Positions 17,269 through 26,689 of a stretch of 64,000 bases of DNA are shown piece by piece. This DNA is from Streptomyces sp. NBC_00683 (GTDB lineage Bacteria; Actinomycetota; Actinomycetes; Streptomycetales; Streptomycetaceae): the NCBI RefSeq assembly GCF_036226745.1, contig NZ_CP109013.1, positions 1,240,001-1,304,000 of the forward strand, in the 5' to 3' direction. Numbering within the stretch: the first letter of the stretch is position 1; each line of letters begins with the position of its first letter. A program made the translations under genes and the position numbers. The notes beneath the pieces were generated by a model, which saw nothing but the letters and a program-made list of their open reading frames with translations, was not told the origin of the DNA and made no database searches.

Positions 17269-17312
17269 AGGAGGTGTGCCGGCATCCGGCGTGGGATGCC
17301 GGCACACCTCCT
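17269..17312 (-). terminator. Long perfect hairpin between the LamG and RHS genes
   Basis: A 19-bp perfect inverted repeat (17269-17287 with 17294-17312, 6-base loop) begins 8 bases after the LamG stop and ends about 40 bases before the RHS start. There is no T-tract after it. It could be a terminator or attenuator, or an mRNA-stabilising element that sets different expression for the two genes. Confidence 0.6.
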
Positions 17313-17319
17313 ACGGGGA

Positions 17320-20300
17320 TCACATGTCCGGCAGCGCCATCGGGTTGGCCAGCTGCTGGATCGCGGTTCTGTCCGCCGCACCGCTGTAGACACGGACTTC
17401 GTCGATCGCGCCGGCGAAGTACTCGCCGCCGCCGCCGAGTGCCGAACGGCCCACCTGGAGACCACCGCTGGCGCCCCAGAGGGTGTCGTCGGTGCCGTGC
17501 GCTATGTCGGCGAGCTGACCGTTCACATACAGCCGGATCTCGTTCCCGAACGCGTCGTAGACGACGGCCAGGTGCTGGCCTGCCGTATCGGTGTCCGGAA
17601 GCGCCTGATCGTCGGTGAAGGACTTCACCGGTGCCGTGGCGGAGTCCGACTCGGCGACCGCGAGCTCCCACCTGGACGTCGATTCGGCGTCGTCGGCAGG
17701 CCGGTAGCGGACGGCGACGCGGTTGGCCGCCGTGCCGGGAAGGGACAACACCGTCTGGGCCGAGGTCGCGTCCGAGGCGGTGAGCTGGGCACGCGCGGTC
17801 ACGGTGAAGCTCGACGCACCGGTGACCGGTGCCGTCGCTGTCGAAGCGAAGTCACCGTTACCGTCGAGCACCAGGTGGCCCGCACCGACCATCGGGAACG
17901 GATCGGGCGACAGCGGGTCCGTGGGCGCGTTGTAGATCGAGGCGTTGCCCGCGAGGGTCAGCTTCTGGCCTGTGCCCGTGTCCGCGGAGGCGCCTGCGGC
18001 CGCCGCGTCGAGCTGCCAGTAGTTCATCCGGGTCGGCTTGACCGTCATCATCTCCGCCACCTGAGCGGCGGGCAGGACGCGGTCGAACACACGGACCTCG
18101 GCGAGGTCACCGGAGAAGTTGTCCCGGTAGCCGCTCTTGGCCGTGGTCCGGCCGATCTGCAGCGGCCCGTACGACTTCCACAGCGAGCGCCGGGATGCGG
18201 TGCCCTTGGAGTCCTTGTTGATGTAGAGGCGCAGCTCGGACTTGGTCGCGTCGTAGACGCCGGTCAGCAGTACCCACTGGTCGGGGACCACGCTGACGCC
18301 GGTGGCCACTGCCTTCCACTCGCCGAGTGTGTCGACGTCGGTCACCGGGACGGAGAACGCCCAGGTGCCCGCAACCTGGTCGTAGCCGAGGGTGAAGCCG
18401 GGCTCGCCGGTGCCGTCCTGGCTGATGACGGCCATGTCGCGCGTGGGGGTGCCGTTCGGGCGGACCCAGGCGCTGACGCTGAAGCTCTTCGAGGAGTCCA
18501 GCACCGTTTCGTTGACGTCCGCGTACGCGGCGCCGGTGCCGTCGAAGCGGGCGGCCGAGTCGGCCTTGCCGCCGGGGCCCTCCACGCCGAAGGTGACGCC
18601 GGTGCCCGTGTCGGCCGAGAACGCTCCGGTCTCGTCGTGGGCCTCGGTGCTCGACGGCTCGTCGGCGAGGTTCCACTGGCCGGCGACGGGGGTGCCCTCG
18701 GTCACCAGGAACTCGTAGTGCGCCTTGGTGCTCGGGTTCTCCGCCTTGTCGACGGCGATGACGTCGACCCAGTGGCGTCCGGAGCGGGTGGGCATCCAGT
18801 TCACGGTCGCGGGTCCGCCGGGTGTGGCGGCGTTGACCGTGGTGGCCGGGGTCGCGGTGCCGTCGAACGCGTACCGGTACTTCACGACGTCGGTGTCGGG
18901 CACCGAGTCGTTCGGGTTCGGTGCGAAGGTGAAGGAGCCGTAGGTGCCGACACCGTCGTGGTACACGGTGTCGGACGGGTACTGCTTGGACAGCACGTTC
19001 GGCTTGCCCGGCAGCGTCTTGTCGTACATGAACTCGCAGCGCACGGTGTCCCCGTCGTAGCTCCAGGGGCCGTATCCGTCACCGTCGTAGGCGCGCGCGC
19101 TCCAGTAGATGACGGTGTTCTGCGGGATGGACGACTTCACCGTGTGGGTGAACTTGGTGCCGGACGTGGGCGCCAGCCAGGACGGGGTGAGGTAGGAGTA
19201 GGTCTTGGCCTCCTTGGTGACCGGGTCCGTCCAGTCCACCTTGAACTCGACCTTGACCTTGTCGGTCAGGCCGTTGCCGTGGTCGGGGTCGCTCGCCACG
19301 GCCTGCAGCTGCGGCGGTACCTCGGAGAAGGGGCGGCCGGCACCGCTGGTGCAGATGCCGCCCGGGTTCTGCGAGAGCGTCGTGATCTTCCGCGGCAGGT
19401 TGTTGTAGCTGATGGACAGGTAGGCGTTGCCGCAGACCCGCTTCCATTCGGGCAGCCGCGACTCGTCGGCGGCCCGCAGACCCAGCGTCATGGACGACCA
19501 GCCCTCGGCCGCCGCGGTCTTGACCTCCGCGGTCAGCTCGCCGGTCGCACCCGACTCGAAGTGCAGGTTGGCCTGGCTGGAACAGCTCGTGGGCGAGATG
19601 GCCTTGTCGACGGTGCCGATGTGGTCGGTCCAGTCGTCCGAGGTGTTGGACCAGCTGGAGGAGGAGGTGATGCTGTAGTTCTTGCCGCCGATGCGGTAGA
19701 GCCGGATCGGTTCGGCGGTCGGCGAGGCGCTGTAGATGTGCTCGACGCGTGCGGAGAACGTCGCGCCGAGGATCTGCTTGCCCTTGTAGAACGACATGGG
19801 CATCGTGAACAGGGTCCGGCGTACCCCCACACCGTTGCAGGACACCGGGCTGTAGTCGGTGGGGCACTTGCCGACGCCCGCACTGCCCGAGTACTTCCAG
19901 TCCTGCTCGCCCGGCATGCCGGACATCACGCCGGTCCACGCCGTGCGCGAAGTGGTGCGCTGGATCGGGTCGATGACGACCGGGAAGACGGTGTCGTCGC
20001 CCTGGAGCAGCTTCTGGTCGGGGACGAGGGACAGCTTGCCCTTGCCCACCTCGATGCCCAGCGGCGAGGTCCGGCCACCGCCGCCGGGGCCGGCGAGGGC
20101 CGCCTTCGGCGCGACCGCCGGGGCGGGTGCGGCATCGGCGGCCGCGGCGGCGAGCGCCTTCGACACCGCCTTGGGACCCTGGGCCCTGGCCGCGGTTTCC
20201 TTCACCGCGGCGGAGTCCCACATCACCGGCTTGCCGGCTTCGAAGACGGTTCCGCCGACGGCCGCGTCCTCGGCCTTGATGGCGCCGGAGGCGTCCTCCT

Positions 20301-20988
20301 TGACCTTGAGGCCGTCGGTCCTCAGGCCCAGATCGAGCCTGGCCAGCCTCGGGTCGGCTGCGGCTTCGGGGGTCTTGACGACCAGGAGGTGGCCGAAGCC
20401 GTCCGCCTCGGCGCGCACCGTGAGGTCGACGCCGGGCAGTGCGTCCTTGTACGTGGCCGTGTCGCCCTCGAGCGCGGGAGCGGGCAGCTTCCCGTACGGC
20501 CAGGTCAGGGCCATCTCGCGGCCTGCCTGGTTCATGGTGACGAACGGCTTGCCGGCCGTGCCGTCGGAGAAGGACAGGGCGACCGCCGCTGCCTTCGGCG
20601 TGACCGTTCCGTCTGCGTGCCGTACGAGGGTCCGGTCGATGTCGACCCACGTACCGTCCTGGAAGGTACGGACGGGGTCGGTGTACTCACGGGCCGTGAA
20701 GGTGCCGTTCGGTTCGGCGTAGATCTCCCGGCGCGAGGTGCGCATGCCGAGGATCTCGACCTTCTCGCCGCTCTTCTTGGCAACGGTCAGCGCTTCGGCC
20801 TCGGTCCGAACCGGCTTGCCGGCAGCGGCGATGGACGGCTCGGGGGCTTCGCCGGGGGCGGGGCCCTCCGACTGGGCGCTGAGGACGCCGGTCATCACAG
20901 CACCCGCCACCACTGCGGCGAGCGCGCCGCGCAGCACCGGGCCGCGTCGTATGCGTCTGGACATGCGTGTGTTCTCCAGGTCGTTCAT
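17320..20988 (-). CDS. Secreted DNRLRE / double LamG-like jellyroll protein
   Basis: 1,222 residues. The N-terminus is basic then hydrophobic (RRIRRGPVLRGALAAVVAGAVMTGVLSAQ), a signal peptide. A DNRLRE-like beta-sandwich region follows (RRTLFTMPMSFYKGKQILGATFSARVEHIYSASP ...). A fibronectin-like stretch comes next (PDTDVVKYRYAFDG ... GRHWVDVIAVDKAENPS). Two LamG/concanavalin-type jellyrolls end the protein: about residues 770-985 (FSVSAWVRPNG ... LAEVRVFDRVLPAAQVAEM) and 990-1222 (SFTVTARAQL ... YFAGAIDEVRVYSGAADRTAI). No catalytic motif is visible; such proteins are presumed surface binding or delivery partners of the RHS protein encoded downstream. ATG 20988 overlaps the upstream FG-GAP stop by one base (TGATG), fixing the start. 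Confidence 0.85.
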   Translation of the reverse strand: MNDLENTRMSRRIRRGPVLRGALAAVVAGAVMTGVLSAQSEGPAPGEAPEPSIAAAGKPVRTEAEALTVAKKSGEKVEILGMRTSRREIYAEPNGTFTAREYTDPVRTFQDGTWVDIDRTLVRHADGTVTPKAAAVALSFSDGTAGKPFVTMNQAGREMALTWPYGKLPAPALEGDTATYKDALPGVDLTVRAEADGFGHLLVVKTPEAAADPRLARLDLGLRTDGLKVKEDASGAIKAEDAAVGGTVFEAGKPVMWDSAAVKETAARAQGPKAVSKALAAAAADAAPAPAVAPKAALAGPGGGGRTSPLGIEVGKGKLSLVPDQKLLQGDDTVFPVVIDPIQRTTSRTAWTGVMSGMPGEQDWKYSGSAGVGKCPTDYSPVSCNGVGVRRTLFTMPMSFYKGKQILGATFSARVEHIYSASPTAEPIRLYRIGGKNYSITSSSSWSNTSDDWTDHIGTVDKAISPTSCSSQANLHFESGATGELTAEVKTAAAEGWSSMTLGLRAADESRLPEWKRVCGNAYLSISYNNLPRKITTLSQNPGGICTSGAGRPFSEVPPQLQAVASDPDHGNGLTDKVKVEFKVDWTDPVTKEAKTYSYLTPSWLAPTSGTKFTHTVKSSIPQNTVIYWSARAYDGDGYGPWSYDGDTVRCEFMYDKTLPGKPNVLSKQYPSDTVYHDGVGTYGSFTFAPNPNDSVPDTDVVKYRYAFDGTATPATTVNAATPGGPATVNWMPTRSGRHWVDVIAVDKAENPSTKAHYEFLVTEGTPVAGQWNLADEPSSTEAHDETGAFSADTGTGVTFGVEGPGGKADSAARFDGTGAAYADVNETVLDSSKSFSVSAWVRPNGTPTRDMAVISQDGTGEPGFTLGYDQVAGTWAFSVPVTDVDTLGEWKAVATGVSVVPDQWVLLTGVYDATKSELRLYINKDSKGTASRRSLWKSYGPLQIGRTTAKSGYRDNFSGDLAEVRVFDRVLPAAQVAEMMTVKPTRMNYWQLDAAAAGASADTGTGQKLTLAGNASIYNAPTDPLSPDPFPMVGAGHLVLDGNGDFASTATAPVTGASSFTVTARAQLTASDATSAQTVLSLPGTAANRVAVRYRPADDAESTSRWELAVAESDSATAPVKSFTDDQALPDTDTAGQHLAVVYDAFGNEIRLYVNGQLADIAHGTDDTLWGASGGLQVGRSALGGGGEYFAGAIDEVRVYSGAADRTAIQQLANPMALPDM

Positions 20989-22571
20989 CAACGTGCCACG
21001 GCTCCGAACGCGACGTCACCCGTGGGGATGCCGCCCTCACCGGGCTTGAAGGTGTGGGTGGGTGCGCCGCCCGATGCCGTGTTCCAGCTGAAGGAGTGGA
21101 CGGCGTGGCCTGCGGCGGGCCCGTAGGGCATGCCCACGTACAGGGCGGAGGGGGTGGAGCCCAGGCTCATTCCGGCGAGTTGGCGGGAAGCGGGTTCCAC
21201 CGGGATGCCCGAGCCGGGGTCGAGCCAGGCGTCGGAGGCGCCGGGCGCACCGACGAGCGGGAAGATCTGCACTCCGCCCTTCTCCATGTGTTCTTCGTCG
21301 GACTCCTCGCCCGGCACGCCGACTGCCAGCCGGGTGGTGGTGGCTGAAGCCGTGCTGTTCGGGGCGGTGTTGACCGCGGCGAGCCGCTGTCCGAAGAAGT
21401 CGCCGGCCTCGGTCTGTTCCTCGGCGTCCGCGGTGTTCTGGTCGAGCCAGTAGACCTGCGTGAAGGTCCCTGAGGCCGTGACCCGGAAGACCTGAACGGC
21501 TCCCGCGTCGACCGTCGTGGACAGGTCCTCGCCCGGGACGCCGACGGCGAGGAGGACCTCGGTCGTCGAGGTGGCGCCCGAGGGCCGGTACGGGACCATG
21601 GCGAGGGCGGTGCCGAAAGCGTCACCCGCCTCCTCGGCGCCCTGGATGATGTCCTGATCCTGCGCCAGGCCCACCAGCGGCTTGGGAAGCCCGGAGACGA
21701 GGGTGTGGCTGAAGACCGCGACACCTCCGGCGAACGGCACGGTGCCTATCGCCTCCCCCGGCGTTCCGACGGCGAAGTGCGTCGGGGTGGTTGCGAACGA
21801 CGAGCCGAACCGGTCGTCCACCTCCATCTCTCCCGGCACCGGCCCGGCGGTGGTCGTGTCCTGGTTGACGCCGACGGCGGTCGCCGCGTCGGCGGAGAGG
21901 TAGAAGAAGACGCCGGCGTCCTCGACCGTCCCCAGCGCTTCGCCGGGGGCGCCGATCAGCAGGTACGAGGTTCCGGCCGCGGTCTTGCCGCCGGCCAGGG
22001 CGTATCCGACCCAGTCACCGGTCTCCCTGCCCCCGCCGAGCGACGAGGTCGAGCCCTGGGCGTGCTCCTTGACAGCCTTCCCGCCGGCGGGTCCGGCCGC
22101 CGAACCGTAGACGATCTGGACCAGGCCCGCGTCGCGGATCGTGGCGTCGTCCACGGCGAGGTCCTCGTACGGGATGCCGACGGCGATGTCGCTGCAGCCG
22201 TCGGCGTCCGCGTCGTAGACGGCGAACGAGAAGCCGAACCGGTCGTCGGGCTCGGCGCCCCCCGGAACGTTTGCCGTCTCCTGGGACAGTTGCATGCTGC
22301 CCTTGCCACCGCCGTAGACGATGTGGAGCAGACCGGCCCCCGGGACACTGTTGACCGTCCCTTCGGGGTCGGCGATCACCGTGTCCCTGATGCCGTCCCC
22401 GTTGAAGTCGGAGTCCACGCCCGAGCATCCGGCGGCGAGGGCGGTGGCGGGTGCGGTGAAAGGCGCTCCCGGACCGAACCCCAGCGCGAATGCGGTCAGG
22501 ACGACTGCGCTTGCGGCGAGCGCTGTTCTTCTTCTGGCCGTGCGCCGCGGCGGGCGCATCGGACTGGTCAC
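20988..22571 (-). CDS. Secreted FG-GAP (integrin-like beta-propeller) protein, copy 2
   Basis: About 527 residues. A signal peptide (RRTARRRTALAASAVVLTAFALGFG) leads into SDFNGDGIRDTVIADPEG. Five or more FG-GAP-type blades follow, each with a FG...A..D...DL.VG.P.E pattern, for example DRFGFSFAVYDADADGCSDIAVGIPYEDL and DAFGTALAMV. Asp-rich loops would bind calcium. Integrin-like propellers of this kind are extracellular adhesion or scaffold modules. GTG 22571 has GGGGAGG 10 bases upstream; ATG 22559 is the alternative. It is clearly paralogous to the next gene upstream (22828-24396) and is coupled to the LamG gene. Confidence 0.85.
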   Translation of the reverse strand: MTSPMRPPRRTARRRTALAASAVVLTAFALGFGPGAPFTAPATALAAGCSGVDSDFNGDGIRDTVIADPEGTVNSVPGAGLLHIVYGGGKGSMQLSQETANVPGGAEPDDRFGFSFAVYDADADGCSDIAVGIPYEDLAVDDATIRDAGLVQIVYGSAAGPAGGKAVKEHAQGSTSSLGGGRETGDWVGYALAGGKTAAGTSYLLIGAPGEALGTVEDAGVFFYLSADAATAVGVNQDTTTAGPVPGEMEVDDRFGSSFATTPTHFAVGTPGEAIGTVPFAGGVAVFSHTLVSGLPKPLVGLAQDQDIIQGAEEAGDAFGTALAMVPYRPSGATSTTEVLLAVGVPGEDLSTTVDAGAVQVFRVTASGTFTQVYWLDQNTADAEEQTEAGDFFGQRLAAVNTAPNSTASATTTRLAVGVPGEESDEEHMEKGGVQIFPLVGAPGASDAWLDPGSGIPVEPASRQLAGMSLGSTPSALYVGMPYGPAAGHAVHSFSWNTASGGAPTHTFKPGEGGIPTGDVAFGAVAR

Positions 22572-22827
22572 GGAAATGGTTCCTCCCCTGATCGTTCCGG
22601 CTCGTCGGCCGGAGGTCCCCGAAACGTCTTCGGGCATGCTTGTGACGGCGTCGGCCGGCATTCATGGATGTGGCGGGGCTCGCAGGTGCGGACGGCGCGC
22701 GAGGGCACGCCGGTACCTGGACGGGCGGGGCGGCGCCCGGGTCGCACGGGAGTCACCGCCTGATGGGTCCTGCTGGTACGCCGGCCACCGCGGCATCGTG
22801 CGCACGGCATGCGTGCGCCCGTCCGGG

Positions 22828-24396
22828 TCAGCTCAGATACGCGCCGAAGGCAACACTGCCGGCCGGGATGCCACCTTCACCGGGGCGCCAACTCTGCGTG
22901 GGTGCGCCGCCGTTCGGGGTGTTCCAGGGGAAGGCGTGGACGGCTCTGCTCCCGTCGGGACCGTAGGGTACGCCGACGTACAGCGACGTCGGGCTCGAAC
23001 CCAGGCCCATGCCGGTGAGCATGCGGGGCGCGCGCACGGCGGGAATGCCGTCGCCGGGTGCGATCCAGCTGTCACCGGCGCCCGGCTCACCGAGCAGCGG
23101 AAGAACGTGCACGCCGCCCTCTTCCGGATACTCCTCGGTCGACTCCTCACCGGGTGCTGCCACCGCGAGGCGCATCGTCGCCGCGGTGCCCGTGGCTGAC
23201 GGGGAGGTGTTGGCCGCGGCGAGTCGCTGTCCGAAGAAGTCCCCGGCCTCGGCCGCCCCCTCGACATCGGGGTGGTTCTGGTCGATCCACTTCAGATGCT
23301 GGAGGGTTCCGTCCGCCCGGATGTCGTAGGTGTGCACGGCTCCGGCGTCGACAGTGGCCGCCAGGTCCTCACCGGGGACGCCGACCGCGAGGAGCGAGTC
23401 GTTGTTCGTGGTCGAGCCGGCGGGGCGGTAGGGGGCCATCGCCAGCGAGGTTCCGTACTGGTCTCCGGCCTGCGCGGTGGTGTCGGCGCTGCCGCTGCGG
23501 CCCTGGCCCATGCCGAAGAGGGGGTCGGGGATGCCGTCGGTGTTGATCGAGGGCCGGAAGACGACGACCGCGCCGGCGAACCCCACGTTCTGGGACGTCG
23601 TGGCGATGGACTCGCCGGGCGCACCGACGACGAAGTGACGGTCCGTCGCGGCGATCGACGCGCCGAAACGGTCATGGGGCTCGGGATCCTCCCAGACGCC
23701 CGCCGAGTCCTGCGAGACGTGGGCCACGTTGTAGCCGGTGCCGTAGACATGGTGGAACATCCCCGTGTCCACGCCCTCGTCGCTGTCCGCGCCGGGCACT
23801 CCGATCACGAGGAAGGGAATGCCGGTGGCCGATGTGCCCGCGGCGACGGCGTGTCCGGCCCAGTCCTCCGCTTCGTAGGTGCCGCCCAGCCTGCCGTCGG
23901 CTCCCTGCCGGAAACCGATGGTGGCGACTCCTGTGGGCGCGATGCCCGTCGGTGAGCCGTAGATGAGGTGGACGAGTCCCGCGTCCTCGACCGGCCCGTC
24001 CGCCGCGTTGATGTCCTCGAACGGGATGCCCACGGCGATGTCGCTGCAGCCGTCGAGGTTGGCGTCGTAGACGGCCGACGAGAAGCCGAACCGGTCGTCG
24101 GTCTCGGCGCTGTCCGAGACGTTCGGGGAGTCCTGCGACAGCGCGAACGTCCCCTTGCCGCCCCCGTAGACCACGTGGATCTGCCCGGCACGTTCCTTGC
24201 CCGAGACGGTGGCCTCGGGGTCGGCGATGAGCGAATCGCGAATGCCGTCCCCGTTGAAGTCGTGCTGCGCTCCGGCGCAGCCCGCGGCGGCGGCCGCCTG
24301 CGGAACCGACAGCGCCGGGGGGCCCAGCAGTGTTAATGCCGCCACCAGCGTCATCCCGCCGACCATTCGGCCGCTCCGTCTGCCTGCAAGAACCAT
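22828..24396 (-). CDS. Secreted FG-GAP (integrin-like beta-propeller) protein, copy 1
   Basis: About 522 residues. A signal peptide (RRSGRMVGGMTLVAALTLLGPPALS ... AAAAAG) precedes HDFNGDGIRDSLIADPEATV and a run of FG-GAP blades (DRFGFSSAVYDANLDGCSDIAVGIPFEDI, DQYGTSLAMAPYRPAGS, GEAGDFFGQRLAAANTSPSA-like). The order of blades and the C-terminus (GLGSSPTSLYVGVPYGPDGSRAVHAFPWNTPNGGAPTQ) match the neighbouring copy almost block for block, so the pair is a tandem duplication. The start is ATG 24396 or GTG 24411. It is the first gene of the same-strand run leading to the RHS toxin. Confidence 0.85.
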   Translation of the reverse strand: MVLAGRRSGRMVGGMTLVAALTLLGPPALSVPQAAAAAGCAGAQHDFNGDGIRDSLIADPEATVSGKERAGQIHVVYGGGKGTFALSQDSPNVSDSAETDDRFGFSSAVYDANLDGCSDIAVGIPFEDINAADGPVEDAGLVHLIYGSPTGIAPTGVATIGFRQGADGRLGGTYEAEDWAGHAVAAGTSATGIPFLVIGVPGADSDEGVDTGMFHHVYGTGYNVAHVSQDSAGVWEDPEPHDRFGASIAATDRHFVVGAPGESIATTSQNVGFAGAVVVFRPSINTDGIPDPLFGMGQGRSGSADTTAQAGDQYGTSLAMAPYRPAGSTTNNDSLLAVGVPGEDLAATVDAGAVHTYDIRADGTLQHLKWIDQNHPDVEGAAEAGDFFGQRLAAANTSPSATGTAATMRLAVAAPGEESTEEYPEEGGVHVLPLLGEPGAGDSWIAPGDGIPAVRAPRMLTGMGLGSSPTSLYVGVPYGPDGSRAVHAFPWNTPNGGAPTQSWRPGEGGIPAGSVAFGAYLS

Positions 24397-24754
24397 CGAT
24401 CCAGCCCCCACCCCTGCGGCACGACGCTCATCGAGCGTTCGCGACCCCTGACTGATACCCCCGCTCTGGCCGGCCGCGTTGCACGCCGCGACGAAGCTCC
24501 CCGCTTCATCGCCCCCGGTCCTGGGACCGGGTGCAATTCACATGATCGACAGAGGTGGGACGGGACTTTGCCACGTGTTCCGAGCGCTGCGCAAGAACAC
24601 ATGTCCGACATTTACTTATCAGTAACAATCATGGTTCGGTCACAGCTCGTTCACAAGTAGCTCATGGCTTGGCCACACATCGCGGCGGGCACGGACAGCG
24701 CGCTCTGCAGGAAGGTCCCGACGCTCCAGGCGAGTTCCATCCCCCGGCCTTCCG
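24397..24754. other. Intergenic region upstream of the FG-GAP/LamG/RHS run
   Basis: About 358 bases with a distinctly A/T-richer stretch near 24600-24660, the likely promoter for the leftward run. It includes TTACTTATCAGTAA (24611-24624), a 5-bp inverted repeat with a 4-base spacer that might be an operator but is too short to trust. No gene is supported here. Confidence 0.4.
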
Positions 24755-25954
24755 TCAGCGCTCGCCCGCAAGGTCGAGTTCGCCCTGGGGCGCCGCCGAC
24801 GCGCCGTCCGCCCCCGCCGAGGCACGCCACGGGCGCGCGGCGAGCCCGGACACCGAGCGCCACCAGCGCTCCGCGGGGAGCTTCCCCGCCGGCTCGAAGG
24901 GCTCGCCGGGCCGCGGGAAGGCCACCGCCTGCCCCAGTTCCTCCGCGGCGTCCTTCGTCCACTCCGCCGGCTCGGACCACGGGTGCGGGGCGAGATTGAA
25001 GGTGGCCCAGTGGATCGGCAGCAGGGTGCCGGCCGGCCCGCCGCCCTGCAGGTCCAGATGCGCCTGCACGGCCTCGGCGGGTGTCATGTGGATGTCCGGC
25101 CAGTACTCCGAGTAGGCACCGAGCTGGATCATCGTCGCGTCGAACGGTCCGTGCTCGGCGCCGATGTCCCGGAAGCCGGAGAAGTAGCCGGTGTCACCGC
25201 TGTGGTAGATCCGGTGCTCCGGCCCCGCGACGACCCAGGACGCCCACAGCGTGTGCTGCTGGTTGCGCAGCCCGCGCCCGCAGAAGTGCCGCGCGGGTGT
25301 CGCGGTCAGGCTGATCCCGGCGATCCGTACGGTCTCGTTCCAGTCGAGCTCGTGGATCCGGTCGAGGGGCACGCCCCAGCGCTCCAGATGGGCGCCGACG
25401 CCGAGGGGGACCGCGAAGACCGTGTCGGTGCCGGCCAGGGTACGGATGGTGGGCAGGTCGAGGTGGTCGTAGTGGTCGTGGGAGATCACGACGACGTCGA
25501 CGGGGCCGAGCGCGGCGAGCGGGAGGGGCACGGGGTGCAGCCGCTTCGGCCCGGCGAAGGCGAACGGCGAACAGCGCTCACCCCAGACCGGGTCGAAGAG
25601 CACCCGCCGCCCGTCGATCTCGGCGAGCACGCTGGAGTGGCCCATCCAGGTCAGCCGGAGCCCCGTGGCCGGCGGCGCGGCCAGATCGGCGAGCGTGGTC
25701 GCGTGGAGGGGGACGGTACCGGTCGGCGACCTGCGGGCCCGCTCCTCCTTGCGGAAGTAGACCTTGGCGAATTCGAGCATGGAACCCGACGGCCGCGTCC
25801 GCGCCCCCTCGGGGTTCTGGAAGACCCCGTCGGCGAAATTGGGTGAGCGCGTGATGCGCTCCATCCTGGCTCCGGCCGGGTCCGCTCCGAAGGCGTCGGG
25901 CCGCAGCGAGCGGAGTCTCATGCGGAGCGAAGGCTGATTGTCGGCGCCGGTCAC
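24755..25954 (-). CDS. MBL-fold metal-dependent hydrolase (UlaG / NAPE-PLD-like)
   Basis: 399 residues. The metallo-beta-lactamase signature SHDHYDHLD is intact, with further ligands in TPARHFCGRG, YHSGDTGYFSG and LLPIHWATFNLAPHPWSEP. The overall layout (PVWGERCSPFAFAGPKRLHPVPLPL, then HDHYDHLD) is that of the UlaG/NAPE-hydrolysing phospholipase D group; members cleave phosphodiesters or lactones. The substrate is unknown. GTG 25954 has AGGAG five bases upstream; the long open frame beyond it has no family similarity. No signal peptide, so cytoplasmic. It stands alone; its neighbours are unrelated. Confidence 0.85.
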   Translation of the reverse strand: MTGADNQPSLRMRLRSLRPDAFGADPAGARMERITRSPNFADGVFQNPEGARTRPSGSMLEFAKVYFRKEERARRSPTGTVPLHATTLADLAAPPATGLRLTWMGHSSVLAEIDGRRVLFDPVWGERCSPFAFAGPKRLHPVPLPLAALGPVDVVVISHDHYDHLDLPTIRTLAGTDTVFAVPLGVGAHLERWGVPLDRIHELDWNETVRIAGISLTATPARHFCGRGLRNQQHTLWASWVVAGPEHRIYHSGDTGYFSGFRDIGAEHGPFDATMIQLGAYSEYWPDIHMTPAEAVQAHLDLQGGGPAGTLLPIHWATFNLAPHPWSEPAEWTKDAAEELGQAVAFPRPGEPFEPAGKLPAERWWRSVSGLAARPWRASAGADGASAAPQGELDLAGER

Positions 25955-26067
25955 AACATCTCCTGAGGGAGTCGGTGTCGTCCCATTATGGTCGGGGGGT
26001 ACGACGGGGCAAGAAAATGGCGGTGAACGGAGCAATACCGGCGACACCGCCGGCGGAGCGTGCGGCG

Positions 26068-26610
<543 letters not shown>

Positions 26611-26647
26611 TCAGATCATCTTTGACAGGGGTGCCACCCGCTCCCAA

Positions 26648-26667
26648 TACTGAATGACCATTCAGTA
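26648..26667. promoter_or_regulatory. TetR-type operator palindrome upstream of the dehydrogenase
   Basis: TACTGAATG-AC-CATTCAGTA is a perfect 9-2-9 inverted repeat, 22 bases upstream of the ATG of the Glu/Leu/Phe/Val dehydrogenase and 140 bases upstream of the divergent oxidoreductase. The sequence and spacing are those of TetR-family operators. No regulator gene adjoins it; the nearest TetR gene is at 31918. Confidence 0.7.
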
Positions 26668-26689
26668 CGACCGACCGAGGAGCCGCCGG

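Noticed and set aside
17296..21126. A 1,276-codon open frame on the + strand opposite the LamG gene
   Set aside because: Same reason: low-information Gly/Val/Arg/Asp composition and no ribosome-binding site, while the minus frame has a signal peptide and two LamG domains.
22800..22818. GCGCACG/CGTGCGC hairpin between the two FG-GAP genes
   Set aside because: A 7-bp G/C stem is expected by chance in DNA of this composition and has no supporting feature.
24611..24624. TTACTTATCAGTAA inverted repeat in the promoter region of the FG-GAP run
   Set aside because: Only 5-bp arms and a single occurrence; too weak to call an operator.
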